Below are positions 9,406 through 16,519 of a stretch of DNA of 64,000 nucleotides, one piece after another. Each line of letters begins with the position of its first letter. The first letter of the stretch is position 1. The notes under the pieces are model-generated. The model saw only the letters and a list, made by a program, of their open reading frames with translations, ran no database searches and was not told where the DNA came from. This DNA is from Lachnospiraceae bacterium (GTDB lineage: Bacteria; Bacillota; Clostridia; Lachnospirales; Lachnospiraceae), in the NCBI GenBank assembly GCA_017623215.1, contig JAGAPO010000052.1, forward strand, positions 17,486 through 81,485, read 5' to 3'. Position numbers and translations under genes: made by a program.

Positions 9406-11835
9406 GTGGATAGCATAAAGACGCGGGTAATTACAAGCGTAAGCCAGACAGAGGACATGGAATCTGACTTGCTCACAGATTCGAACGGAAGCCTGAGGAA
9501 AATTCCGATTGAGCTTCTGACAGAAAAAATCAGGAAGGGATTATTGAATCAGATTTTGGATCCGGACCATTATCCGATTACGCCTGCATCCGATAATAGC
9601 AAAACTGTTACGATTGATTTAGAAGAAGGAAATATCACAAACACTGGAGAGCTGACAGAAGAAGCGGGTATTTATCGAACACCGGATTATATTGAAATCT
9701 TGGATGGAATGTCATTTTCCAATTCCGGGAACCAAATAATGAAGTTTTATATATATGATGAGAATAAAAACTTTATTAGCGGTTGGAATGATGGATATTC
9801 GTATGCCTGGCGTAATCCGGGAACCCTTGATTTCTTTCCGCCTGGCGCGAAATACTTTAAATGTCTTCTGTCATCCGATGAACCGCAGACTATGACAATC
9901 GCTATCGGAACCGTGGAAGAGCAAATAAAAGCAGAGCATAAGAGGGTATACCTTGCGGATCATGGATATGTAGTTTATGGAGATATCATTGATGATGCTG
10001 CCATGCACAAGCTTGTAATTGAAGCGCTTGGTTTAGATGATAACGAATATAATATCACAGAAATCAAGGCTCCCGTGGCAAATCCGCATGAGGCTACGCT
10101 GGCATTAATGAATGTGGGGAACGGATGCGTTCAGTTCGTTGATTTTTCGTCCATGACCTATGATGCAGACAATCCTACTGTGGAAATTGTATGCCAGACC
10201 CGAGGGCAAAGACCGCTTCCCTATTTTTGTATCGCATTTAATAACGGAAACGGGCAAGGGCGGGTAAGAAAACTGCGTGTTGACCCGGACTGTATCCCCG
10301 TCCGCCTGACAAGTGAGGGGATTGAGGTCCGCAGGAATAATACATTCAGTAATACAGGTTCGGAAGAGGAATATGTTATAGTCAATCTTGCAGAATTGAA
10401 AGATGCTGTAGATGCTTTATCAAACGGAGGAACTGTATACCCATCCTATATCATTGATGAATCTGCGCGCGTCAGTAACGAGGTTCTTCACAATCGCAGC
10501 GCAAACAGTTTTGTATTTGCTGCGCTATCTGATATTCATCTGGAATGCTATGAATATACCAGGACAGGAGCAAGTCATACAGCGGCTGCGCTGAATGAAA
10601 TTAAAAAACGGGTTCCGTTGGACATGATTACACTTCTTGGGGATTATGTGGATGGAGACAGTACAGATGATACAGACCAGTGTAATACGGAACTGCTTGA
10701 GATTCGTCAGATGTTCTATGATACGGTGAGAGATGTCCCCAGTATTTGGGCGGTTGGAAATCATGATAATGCGCACTATTACACGCGGGATGACCCGAGT
10801 GACCGGACGAACGGTAATTTGATGTATTCTTATCTTGGTTCAAATAACCGTGATACTGTGATTGACCCTGAGAACAGGCAACGAATTTATGGATATCGGG
10901 ATTTTGAGCAGCAGAAGATTCGGGTGATTTACCTGAATACATCGGATGTATCGGATAATACGACATCATCCAGTACTTATATCTCGAATCAGCAGCTTAC
11001 CTGGCTCCAGAATACAGCACTTGATTTTTCTTCAAAATCAGATGTGAATAATTGGGGGATTCTGTTTCTGACCCATTATCCCATTGATTGGAACAGCGCA
11101 ACACAAAGCCTTTTGACGATTATTAATGATTATATTTCCGGGGATGGAACTGAAGGAGCAAAGCGTGCTGAAGTAATCGCAGCATTTCACGGACATACCC
11201 ATAATTACCTCGTCAATACGATTGGAGTAAGCGGATTTCCGAGCATTGCAATTCCACAGGTATGTTTTGGGAGGAATAATGAATATGCGACCGACCCGGA
11301 CAAACCGGAATTCGGGGAATTTGAAGAGGATGGAGTAACACCGATATATTACGCAAAGACAGAGAACAGCGCACAGGATACCAGCTTCAACATCATTACG
11401 ATTGACCGTATCCTGAAGAAAATCTATTGTACGAATTATGGTGCAGGAATCAATCGGGAAATCCAGTACGCAGAATATACTCCTCCTGTTACCGTAACGA
11501 TAACGACTGCGGGCGAATGGGTGGTAGGTTCTATCAGTACAACGAATGGCGTATTTGATGACGGAGCCAACACATCAAGAGTCTCTATGGTAACACCGAA
11601 GCCGGTTCCGGCGAATACAGTTATTACAGTGTCAGCTTCCGGAATTGCAGACGGAAAGTCTATCTATGTTTTAGAATATGACTCTGATGATAACTATGTT
11701 GGCAATTTCTATTTTTATAACGGTGACAGCGCGACCACATCAGCTACTACGGCATATATCCGACTGCGGTCAACACCGGCTTCCGATGCATCTGCGGTTG
11801 ATGTGACCATCAGCTATATTTCCGAATCAGCATAA
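9406..11835 (+). CDS. tail protein with calcineurin-like metallophosphoesterase domain
   Basis: An 809-residue tail-tip protein. Residues about 368-605 form a complete metallophosphoesterase domain: SDIH near 373, GDYVD near 410, GNHD near 449, an HYP histidine near 555 and GHTH near 594, all metal ligands of the calcineurin-like fold. The N-terminal 360 residues look like a tail attachment part, and about 200 C-terminal residues are beta-rich with Thr/Ser repeats (possible carbohydrate binding). The start GTG 9406 lies directly after the previous stop. Cutting phosphodiester-linked wall or capsular polymers during adsorption is an inference. Confidence 0.8.
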   Translation: MDSIKTRVITSVSQTEDMESDLLTDSNGSLRKIPIELLTEKIRKGLLNQILDPDHYPITPASDNSKTVTIDLEEGNITNTGELTEEAGIYRTPDYIEILDGMSFSNSGNQIMKFYIYDENKNFISGWNDGYSYAWRNPGTLDFFPPGAKYFKCLLSSDEPQTMTIAIGTVEEQIKAEHKRVYLADHGYVVYGDIIDDAAMHKLVIEALGLDDNEYNITEIKAPVANPHEATLALMNVGNGCVQFVDFSSMTYDADNPTVEIVCQTRGQRPLPYFCIAFNNGNGQGRVRKLRVDPDCIPVRLTSEGIEVRRNNTFSNTGSEEEYVIVNLAELKDAVDALSNGGTVYPSYIIDESARVSNEVLHNRSANSFVFAALSDIHLECYEYTRTGASHTAAALNEIKKRVPLDMITLLGDYVDGDSTDDTDQCNTELLEIRQMFYDTVRDVPSIWAVGNHDNAHYYTRDDPSDRTNGNLMYSYLGSNNRDTVIDPENRQRIYGYRDFEQQKIRVIYLNTSDVSDNTTSSSTYISNQQLTWLQNTALDFSSKSDVNNWGILFLTHYPIDWNSATQSLLTIINDYISGDGTEGAKRAEVIAAFHGHTHNYLVNTIGVSGFPSIAIPQVCFGRNNEYATDPDKPEFGEFEEDGVTPIYYAKTENSAQDTSFNIITIDRILKKIYCTNYGAGINREIQYAEYTPPVTVTITTAGEWVVGSISTTNGVFDDGANTSRVSMVTPKPVPANTVITVSASGIADGKSIYVLEYDSDDNYVGNFYFYNGDSATTSATTAYIRLRSTPASDASAVDVTISYISESA

Positions 11836-11852
11836 TATCAGGAGGTGAATCA

Positions 11853-11858
11853 ATGTAA
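11853..11858 (+). promoter_or_regulatory. start-stop minimal frame overlapping the next start
   Basis: After a strong GGAGGTGA (11841-11848) comes ATG (11853-11855), followed at once by TAA (11856-11858). The last A of that TAA begins the ATG of the next gene. The well-spaced ATG therefore encodes only Met-stop, while the real gene starts 5 bases on. This could lower or couple initiation at the downstream ATG. The arrangement is seen directly; a regulatory effect is inference. Confidence 0.5.
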
Positions 11859-12268
11859 TGTGGCAGATGCCGAAGACAGACTGGGCACCTAACGTTGATT
11901 ATTTCAATGTGGAGGACTATAACCGCATCAAAGGGAATCTTGACTATCTGTATGAGCTTGCATTATCCATGTATCCGGGCCTTCACTGGGAAGACATGGG
12001 AGCAGATAAAACCTATACGGACTATGGATTCTATGCCGATGAGATTAACCGGTTCGAATCGAACATCGAACATATCTGCGCGGATACCTATCCGTTCCCG
12101 GTAGGAGATATGAGAACCTATGAAGCGAACCAGCCGTTCATCGACTGGAAAGAACTGAACCGGATTGAGAGTGCCTGCCTGATGCTGTATGAGTATCTCA
12201 GCGGTCAGAACGCAGGCAGAGCACGACTTTCCCTTGTACCAGGAAGGAGGCGATTTCCGAAATGCTAA
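11858..12268 (+). CDS. phage tail-fibre region protein, unknown function
   Basis: A 136-residue protein of no known function, typical of the fibre region of Firmicute siphoviruses. It is rich in Tyr, Asp and Trp; visible repeats of the kind DYNRIKGNLDYLYE and DEINRFESNIEHI (residues about 18-60), then ELNRIESACLMLYEYL, suggest paired helices around a repeated N-R-(I/F)-E/K core. The start is ATG 11858 after the start-stop element. It overlaps the next gene by 7 bases. An adaptor role between baseplate and fibre is a guess. Confidence 0.6.
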   Translation: MWQMPKTDWAPNVDYFNVEDYNRIKGNLDYLYELALSMYPGLHWEDMGADKTYTDYGFYADEINRFESNIEHICADTYPFPVGDMRTYEANQPFIDWKELNRIESACLMLYEYLSGQNAGRARLSLVPGRRRFPKC

Positions 12269-12666
12269 GGACAGATTACAAGGATGATATCTTTTCATCC
12301 GCCCGGAAATACAAAATGATTGACAACGGGGACGGAACGATTTCACTGCAGGATGTGACGGAATATACCCAGGAAGGGGATGTGTTCGGGGCTGCGGAGC
12401 TGAACGGAATCGGGGCTGAAGTGAATAACAAAGCGGGAAAAGATCATACCCATAATTATTCGGATTTGAATAACATCCCCTCTTCTTTTCCACCGGATAG
12501 CCATACCCATCCGGCAACGGAGATATCAGGCGGAACGCTTTCAAAATCCGTAGTTGCGGATACCGGAACGGATCTGACGGTTTCCAGGCTGCGCAATATT
12601 CAGTTTGGCACGGAGGTTCCGGAGTCTATCCCGGAAGGGTCATTATTCTTCCTGTACGAAGAGTGA
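12262..12666 (+). CDS. phage tail-fibre protein, small
   Basis: A 134-residue protein with features of short phage fibre or collar proteins: NDGTISLQDVTEY-like N-terminus, then histidine-rich DHTHNYSDLNNIP and DSHTHPATEISGG segments that resemble metal-binding trimeric fibre repeats. GGAGG at 12245-12249 precedes ATG 12262. It overlaps the previous gene and is followed by the Gly-rich fibre gene after 9 bases. Function is inferred from these repeats. Confidence 0.6.
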   Translation: MLRTDYKDDIFSSARKYKMIDNGDGTISLQDVTEYTQEGDVFGAAELNGIGAEVNNKAGKDHTHNYSDLNNIPSSFPPDSHTHPATEISGGTLSKSVVADTGTDLTVSRLRNIQFGTEVPESIPEGSLFFLYEE

Positions 12667-12675
12667 GGCGGGACT

Positions 12676-13569
12676 ATGGCAAAAGAAGGTTTTTTCGGAA
12701 TCGACAGTAATAAGAGGAACTGGAAGAAATGCTATTCAAAAATCGGCGGAACCATCCGGGAGCTGAAGGAAGCATGGGCGAATATCGGCGGAAATATGGT
12801 GCTGGTATGGAGAAGTACCGTACCAGCCGGAGAGGTAGTCTTTACAGCAAGTGATGTCTGGACGGTTCCGGACGGAGTATCGGTTATCGATATCTTTTGC
12901 GTCGGCGGCGGAGGCGGAAACGGCGGTAATTACTATATGTCAACTTATCAGAGCGGAGCAACGGCTTATAAAAGTGTTGACCGCAGCGGAGCATACGGTG
13001 GAGCAGGATATACCACAGTACAGATAGGAGCTTCTGTTTCTCCGGGTGATGAGCTTGCAATCGTAGTAGGCACAGGAGGAAGTCCTGGCAATGATTTATA
13101 TAGTACATCGGATTCAATGAGTGGAAGTACACCTACACAAGGTTCTTCCGGTTCGGAGTCAAGTGTCACAGGAAACGGTATCAGCGTGAAAGCTCCCGGA
13201 GGAACCGGAGGATTGCCAGGGTCAACTTCCTATTATTATCGAAACGGAGCTGATGGTGGATCCGGTTCCGGATGTTCCGGCTCATCGGAATTTGAACAAT
13301 ATGAAAACGGAGGTTATTATAATCCTCCATCCTATTATCGAGGCAATGGCGGAACGGACGGCGGAAACGGAAAACAGGCAAGTATGACCAACGCAGGCGG
13401 AACGACATCTTATTATGGTACACCGGGAAAAGGGCAGGGAAGCACGACAAGGGCATTCGGAGAAAGCACAGGAACTCTGTACAGTACGGCAGAGCGCAGC
13501 GATGACGCGCCTAACACCGGCAACTCCGGTAGTTCCGGCATTGTGATTATCCGGTGGGCAGAACAGTAA
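12676..13569 (+). CDS. glycine-rich tail adhesin
   Basis: A 297-residue protein with a short N-terminal attachment part (about 1-55), then DVWTVPDGVSVIDIFCVGGGGGNGG and a long Gly/Ser/Tyr-rich region to the end, closing with SSGIVIIRW. This is the layout of the glycine-rich domain proteins of tail tips, comparable with polyglycine-sandwich adhesins such as gp38 of T-even phages. It probably binds the cell surface and determines host range. Base repeats in the Gly-rich part make length variation between relatives likely. Confidence 0.75.
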   Translation: MAKEGFFGIDSNKRNWKKCYSKIGGTIRELKEAWANIGGNMVLVWRSTVPAGEVVFTASDVWTVPDGVSVIDIFCVGGGGGNGGNYYMSTYQSGATAYKSVDRSGAYGGAGYTTVQIGASVSPGDELAIVVGTGGSPGNDLYSTSDSMSGSTPTQGSSGSESSVTGNGISVKAPGGTGGLPGSTSYYYRNGADGGSGSGCSGSSEFEQYENGGYYNPPSYYRGNGGTDGGNGKQASMTNAGGTTSYYGTPGKGQGSTTRAFGESTGTLYSTAERSDDAPNTGNSGSSGIVIIRWAEQ

Positions 13570-13586
13570 ATACGAGGTGAAAAAAC

Positions 13587-13970
13587 ATGTGGTGTAATCA
13601 GATTTTCAGTTTGATTCAAAGGAATGAATATGAATCCGGAGAGGATCGGATCGTAGAATATCGGGTTGTGAATAACATCGTTTGCGATGATTATGAGCGC
13701 GCGAGCCGGTTCGCTCGATTATCCTATGGTTCGGACGCGATTGCGGTTGATACCACGCGCATCCCGGTTCATATCGGAGATACCTATGACAATGGTAAAT
13801 TCTATCGGAATGGAGAAGAAGTGATTCCGAATCCGACACAGGAGGAGCAGATTAAGGAATTGACCAGGAAGTTGGAAAACCAGGCAAAGACCAGCGACGA
13901 ACAGGCAGCTGCCATCGAAAGCATCCTGTTGGAGATTCTCCCCGCCATCATAGACAACATGACAGCGTAA
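13587..13970 (+). CDS. phage tail-region protein with C-terminal coiled coil
   Basis: A 127-residue protein behind a GAGGTGAAAAAAC site. The N-terminal 85 residues are beta-rich and end in VHIGDTYDNGKFYRNGEEV, a pattern common at the ends of phage tail proteins. Residues about 88-120 (EEQIKELTRKLENQAKTSDEQ and on) form a coiled coil, which suggests a trimer. It follows the adhesin gene after 17 bases. Exact role unknown. Confidence 0.6.
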   Translation: MWCNQIFSLIQRNEYESGEDRIVEYRVVNNIVCDDYERASRFARLSYGSDAIAVDTTRIPVHIGDTYDNGKFYRNGEEVIPNPTQEEQIKELTRKLENQAKTSDEQAAAIESILLEILPAIIDNMTA

Positions 13971-13992
13971 GCTTCGGAAAGGAGTCAGGAAT

Positions 13993-14166
13993 ATGATATC
14001 ATTTATTTCGGACAGCATTATCCGCGCAAAGGAATTAGGATTGGAAAGCGGACAGGCAAAGTACCGGGCCTATTTTATCAACCTCAGAATCTATGCGAAG
14101 TACAAGCAAGGCGTGGATGAGCTCCTCGCGCAGTCCGGGTGCGGGGATTGCATTGTAACAGAATAA
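13993..14166 (+). CDS. small phage protein, unknown
   Basis: A 57-residue frame, MISFISDSIIRAKEL to CGDCIVTE, with a good GGAAAGGAGTCAGG ribosome binding site upstream. Small proteins at this position before the holin are usual in related phages. It is helical and basic in the middle (YFINLRIYAKYKQG) and has two cysteines near the C-terminus (CGDC). Function unknown. Confidence 0.6.
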   Translation: MISFISDSIIRAKELGLESGQAKYRAYFINLRIYAKYKQGVDELLAQSGCGDCIVTE

Positions 14167-14183
14167 CAGGAACAGCGCGAGAG

Positions 14184-14211
14184 GGCATCCGTTTTCATCC
14201 GGGTGCCTTTT
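14184..14211 (+). terminator. intrinsic terminator between tail and lysis modules
   Basis: GGCATCCG (14184-14191) pairs with CGGGTGCC (14200-14207), allowing one G-U pair, with an 8-base loop and TTTT after it. It would end or attenuate the long structural transcript before the holin. Confidence 0.6.
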
Positions 14212-14235
14212 ATTCGCCGCGGAAAGGAGAAATGT

Positions 14236-14679
14236 ATGAAAGGAAGTATCTGCACGGCAATTGGGGCGGTCGGAGGGTTTATCGCCTATCTGTTCGGAGG
14301 ATGGGACAGCGCGCTTATGACATTGATTATCTTTATGGCAATCGACTATATCAGCGGTTTGATGGTAGCCGGCATCTTCAAGCGTTCCCCGAAGAGCTCA
14401 ACGGGCGCTCTGGAATCCCGAGCCGGATGGAAAGGCTTGTGTCGGAAGGGCGTTACGCTCTTGATTGTATTGGTGGCGGCGCGGTTGGATATTGCGATAG
14501 GGACCGAATTTATCCGGGATGCCGTGGTTATCGCTTTTATCGCCAATGAAACGATATCCATTATCGAAAACGCGGGCTTGATGGGGATTCCAATCCCATC
14601 AGCGATTATCAAAGCGGTTGATGTTTTGCAAAGCAAAAGCAAGCAGGAGGGAGATCCGGATGGGAAAGACAGTGAATGA
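14236..14679 (+). CDS. phage holin (toxin secretion/phage lysis holin family)
   Basis: A 147-residue membrane protein of the Firmicute phage holin 4 family, which permeabilises the membrane to release the endolysin. Hydrophobic segments lie at about 8-22, 26-45, 75-92 and 98-118; IDYISGLMVAGIFKRSPKSS and SRAGWKGLCRKG are typical of the family. ATG 14236 is chosen with GGAAAGGAG upstream; another ATG, in a different frame, lies 4 bases earlier. It overlaps the endolysin gene by 20 bases, a normal holin-lysin arrangement. Confidence 0.85.
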   Translation: MKGSICTAIGAVGGFIAYLFGGWDSALMTLIIFMAIDYISGLMVAGIFKRSPKSSTGALESRAGWKGLCRKGVTLLIVLVAARLDIAIGTEFIRDAVVIAFIANETISIIENAGLMGIPIPSAIIKAVDVLQSKSKQEGDPDGKDSE

Positions 14680-15421
14680 TTTCTGCGAGTATCTGAACAG
14701 CCGCGTGGGATCTCTCTATGTGCTTGGGATGCAGGGCCATAGTGTAAAGGGATTTGCCAGGGCTGCCATTACGGAATATGAAAAACGGTACAGTTCACAG
14801 CCGGAGCGAAGCATAGAGCGGGACTTCGCGCAGCTTGATAAAAAACTCCCGGAGGATATCTTCTTTTACGATTGTTCCGGCCTCGGCGTTGCCTGGCTGA
14901 TAGAATCCGGCCTCATCAAACAGGATTATACAGCCAACAGTATGTATACGCAGCTCTGTACGAAAATCAACCGGGCAGCGCTGAAAAAGGGCGACTGGGT
15001 ATTTGTCCGGAATCCGAATACCGGAAACATTACCCATATCGGATATGTCGTGGATCATGACTTATATGTCGTAGAAGCCAAGGGGCGGGATGACGGGGTT
15101 GTAAAACGGCCGCTGTCCGCGGGAGGTTGGAACGTGTACGGGCGACCGGATAAAATATTCCCGGAATTGAACCAGAGCGTTACAATCAGCCGGGTCCTTC
15201 GGCTTACATCGCCATACATGCGCGGGGATGATGTCCGCGCGCTGCAGGAATCTGTCAGAGGGATTGGAATAACCGTGGATGTGGACGGAATCTTCGGACC
15301 CGGCACGGAATCCGCGGTACGTATCGCGCAGGAGCAGCTCTTCCCTAACAATCCATCCGAATGGGATGGACAGGCGGGGAAAAAGACAGCGGAGGCGCTT
15401 GGGCTTACCTGGGCTGTGTGA
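14660..15421 (+). CDS. phage endolysin, NlpC/P60-like with peptidoglycan-binding domain
   Basis: A 253-residue lysin. Residues about 1-165 resemble an NlpC/P60-type cysteine peptidase: FYDCSG with the likely catalytic Cys near residue 72 and THIGYV with the His near 125. Residues about 178-250 form a PG_binding_1 domain (GDDVRALQESVRG, DGIFGPGTESAVR). It would cleave peptide stems of host peptidoglycan at lysis. ATG 14660 with GGAGGGAGATCC upstream is chosen, inside the holin gene. No signal peptide is seen, consistent with holin-dependent release. Confidence 0.85.
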   Translation: MGKTVNDFCEYLNSRVGSLYVLGMQGHSVKGFARAAITEYEKRYSSQPERSIERDFAQLDKKLPEDIFFYDCSGLGVAWLIESGLIKQDYTANSMYTQLCTKINRAALKKGDWVFVRNPNTGNITHIGYVVDHDLYVVEAKGRDDGVVKRPLSAGGWNVYGRPDKIFPELNQSVTISRVLRLTSPYMRGDDVRALQESVRGIGITVDVDGIFGPGTESAVRIAQEQLFPNNPSEWDGQAGKKTAEALGLTWAV

Positions 15422-15455
15422 GATGTGATATCGTAAATCATTCTTTATGAAAAAA

Positions 15456-15509
15456 ATGTGTATAGATGTGTATTTCTGTATTGACAAATACACATTTAAT
15501 GTGTATAAT
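15456..15509 (+). promoter_or_regulatory. hicAB promoter with palindromic operator
   Basis: TTGACA (15481-15486) and TATAAT (15504-15509) are separated by exactly 17 bases. The spacer and -10 region hold a perfect palindrome ATACACAT-TTA-ATGTGTAT (15488-15506). Two more ATGTGTAT copies lie upstream at 15456-15463 and 15466-15473. HicB antitoxins with DNA-binding C-termini repress their own promoters, so this is the likely operator. Confidence 0.8.
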
Positions 15510-15531
15510 ATAATTGTAAGGAGGACATATA

Positions 15532-15705
15532 ATGAAACGAAAAGACTTAATTAAAAAGCTTGAAGAAGCTGGTTTTCGTTTCAAGGAACATGGTGGGAAT
15601 CATGATACTTATAAAAGAGGAACTGATACCGAACAGGTTCCAAGGCATACAGAAATAAACGAAATCACAGCAAAGAAGATATTGAAAAAATGGGGATTGA
15701 AATAG
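15532..15705 (+). CDS. hicA: HicA toxin, mRNA interferase
   Basis: A 57-residue protein with the HicA double-stranded RNA-binding-like fold: MKRKDLIKKLEEAGF at the N-terminus, GGNHDTYKR carrying the catalytic His at residue 24, then VPRHTEINEITAKKILK. HicA cleaves mRNA during growth arrest and is neutralised by HicB. AAGGAGG precedes ATG 15532. The gene order toxin-antitoxin and the 40-base gap to hicB are typical. It sits after the lysin, a usual place for accessory (moron) genes of a prophage. Confidence 0.9.
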   Translation: MKRKDLIKKLEEAGFRFKEHGGNHDTYKRGTDTEQVPRHTEINEITAKKILKKWGLK

Positions 15706-15745
15706 AATCCCCATCATCTTCTTGCAATCTTAAAGGAGGTTTGCG

Positions 15746-16171
15746 ATGAAACAGGCATATCCGACATTTATTGCGCAAAGCGGAGAAGATTATTTGGTAT
15801 ATGTTCCGGACATGGAAATATATACTGAAGGAAAGAGCTTAACAGATGCAATTGATATGGCGCGGGATGCGATTGGACTGAAAGGAATCGATATGGAGGA
15901 TGATGGAAAGGACTTGCCTCAGGCATCCGGCTATTCCGAAGTAATCCAAAAAGCAAAAGCTGATGCGGAAGACTTTGATTTTACGGATGGGATCTTAACG
16001 ATGGTAGATGTAGATTTCACCGCGTACAGAAAAAGAATGAACAATAAAATGGTTCGGAGAAATGTAACCCTTCCCAATTGGATGAATATCGAAGCAGAAC
16101 GGCTGCATCTGAATGTATCAAAAATTCTTCAGGAGGCCCTTGCTGAAAAGGTCTCACAATTTCACGAATAA
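15746..16171 (+). CDS. hicB: HicB antitoxin
   Basis: A 141-residue antitoxin. Residues about 1-75 form the partial RNase-H-like HicB domain (MKQAYPTFIAQSGEDYLVYVPD, DAIDMARDAIGL). The C-terminal 40 residues (NVTLPNWMNIEAERLHLNVSK) look like a ribbon-helix-helix DNA-binding segment, fitting autorepression at the palindrome upstream of hicA. AAAGGAGG precedes ATG 15746. A terminator follows 22 bases after the stop. Confidence 0.9.
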   Translation: MKQAYPTFIAQSGEDYLVYVPDMEIYTEGKSLTDAIDMARDAIGLKGIDMEDDGKDLPQASGYSEVIQKAKADAEDFDFTDGILTMVDVDFTAYRKRMNNKMVRRNVTLPNWMNIEAERLHLNVSKILQEALAEKVSQFHE

Positions 16172-16192
16172 TACATGATCCACTCCATATCA

Positions 16193-16227
16193 GGGCTTTT
16201 GGAATATTTCCGGAGGCCCGTTTTTTT
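16193..16227 (+). terminator. hicAB terminator
   Basis: GGGCTTTTGGAA (16193-16204) and TTCCGGAGGCCC (16208-16219) pair over all 12 positions with G-U pairs, with a 3-base loop and a 7-T run after G16220. Confidence 0.85.
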
Positions 16228-16252
16228 GTCATAGTAAAATTGGAAGAAACCA

Positions 16253-16280
16253 TTGCAAAGTCTTTGAACTCTGATATAAT
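16253..16280 (+). promoter_or_regulatory. promoter of the candidate ncRNA
   Basis: TTGCAA (16253-16258), 16-base spacer, TATAAT (16275-16280). It lies after the hicAB terminator and before a structured non-coding segment, so it should drive a separate transcript starting near 16287. Confidence 0.65.
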
Positions 16281-16286
16281 AAAACA

Positions 16287-16441
16287 GTAGGCTTTACCCG
16301 GATGATTGTTTGAGGTGGTAAATTTCGTTGCAACCACGCACCCTATGGGTCAAAAGAGATGCAGGAGCGGCGACGCCTGCCAGGCAATTATCCGGATTAG
16401 CATAAAATTAACCATCCGTCATATGACCGATGGCTTTTTTT
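16287..16441 (+). ncRNA. candidate structured small RNA at the prophage end
   Basis: About 155 bases between a good promoter and an intrinsic terminator, with no convincing frame. An 11-bp closing stem CCGGATGATTG (16298-16308) / CAATTATCCGG (16385-16395) encloses three possible inner hairpins: GGTGGT..ACCAC, ACCC..GGGT and GCAGG..CCTGC. The terminator is CCATC (16412-16416) / GATGG (16429-16433) followed by seven T. I do not recognise it as a known RNA class; it is not 6S, tmRNA, SRP or an obvious riboswitch. It lies in the last 250 bases of the prophage, so it should be expressed in the lysogen. Confidence 0.55.
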
Positions 16442-16462
16442 ATCTATGTCATTATGCTAATC
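16395..16462. repeat. inverted repeat around the ncRNA terminator
   Basis: GATTAGCATAA (16395-16405) and TTATGCTAATC (16452-16462) are perfect 11-bp inverted repeats enclosing the terminator hairpin. The left arm shares base 16395 with the ncRNA closing stem, so the two structures compete there. Confidence 0.6.
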
Positions 16463-16484
16463 ATCAGGAAGAATTATCAAGTGC

Positions 16485-16500
16485 TATAGCATTTGCTATA
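16485..16500. repeat. 16-bp perfect palindrome near the prophage junction
   Basis: TATAGCA-TT-TGCTATA is a perfect palindrome about 35-50 bases from the inferred attachment site. Such symmetric sites close to att are candidates for recombinase or directionality-factor binding; this is inference. Confidence 0.45.
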
Positions 16501-16519
16501 AGCAATCTAAACCCTTTCT

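Noticed and set aside
16287..16441. ncRNA as a known riboswitch or housekeeping RNA
   Set aside because: The sequence lacks the conserved words of T-box, c-di-GMP, SRP, 6S or tmRNA that I can recall, and no gene follows on the same strand.
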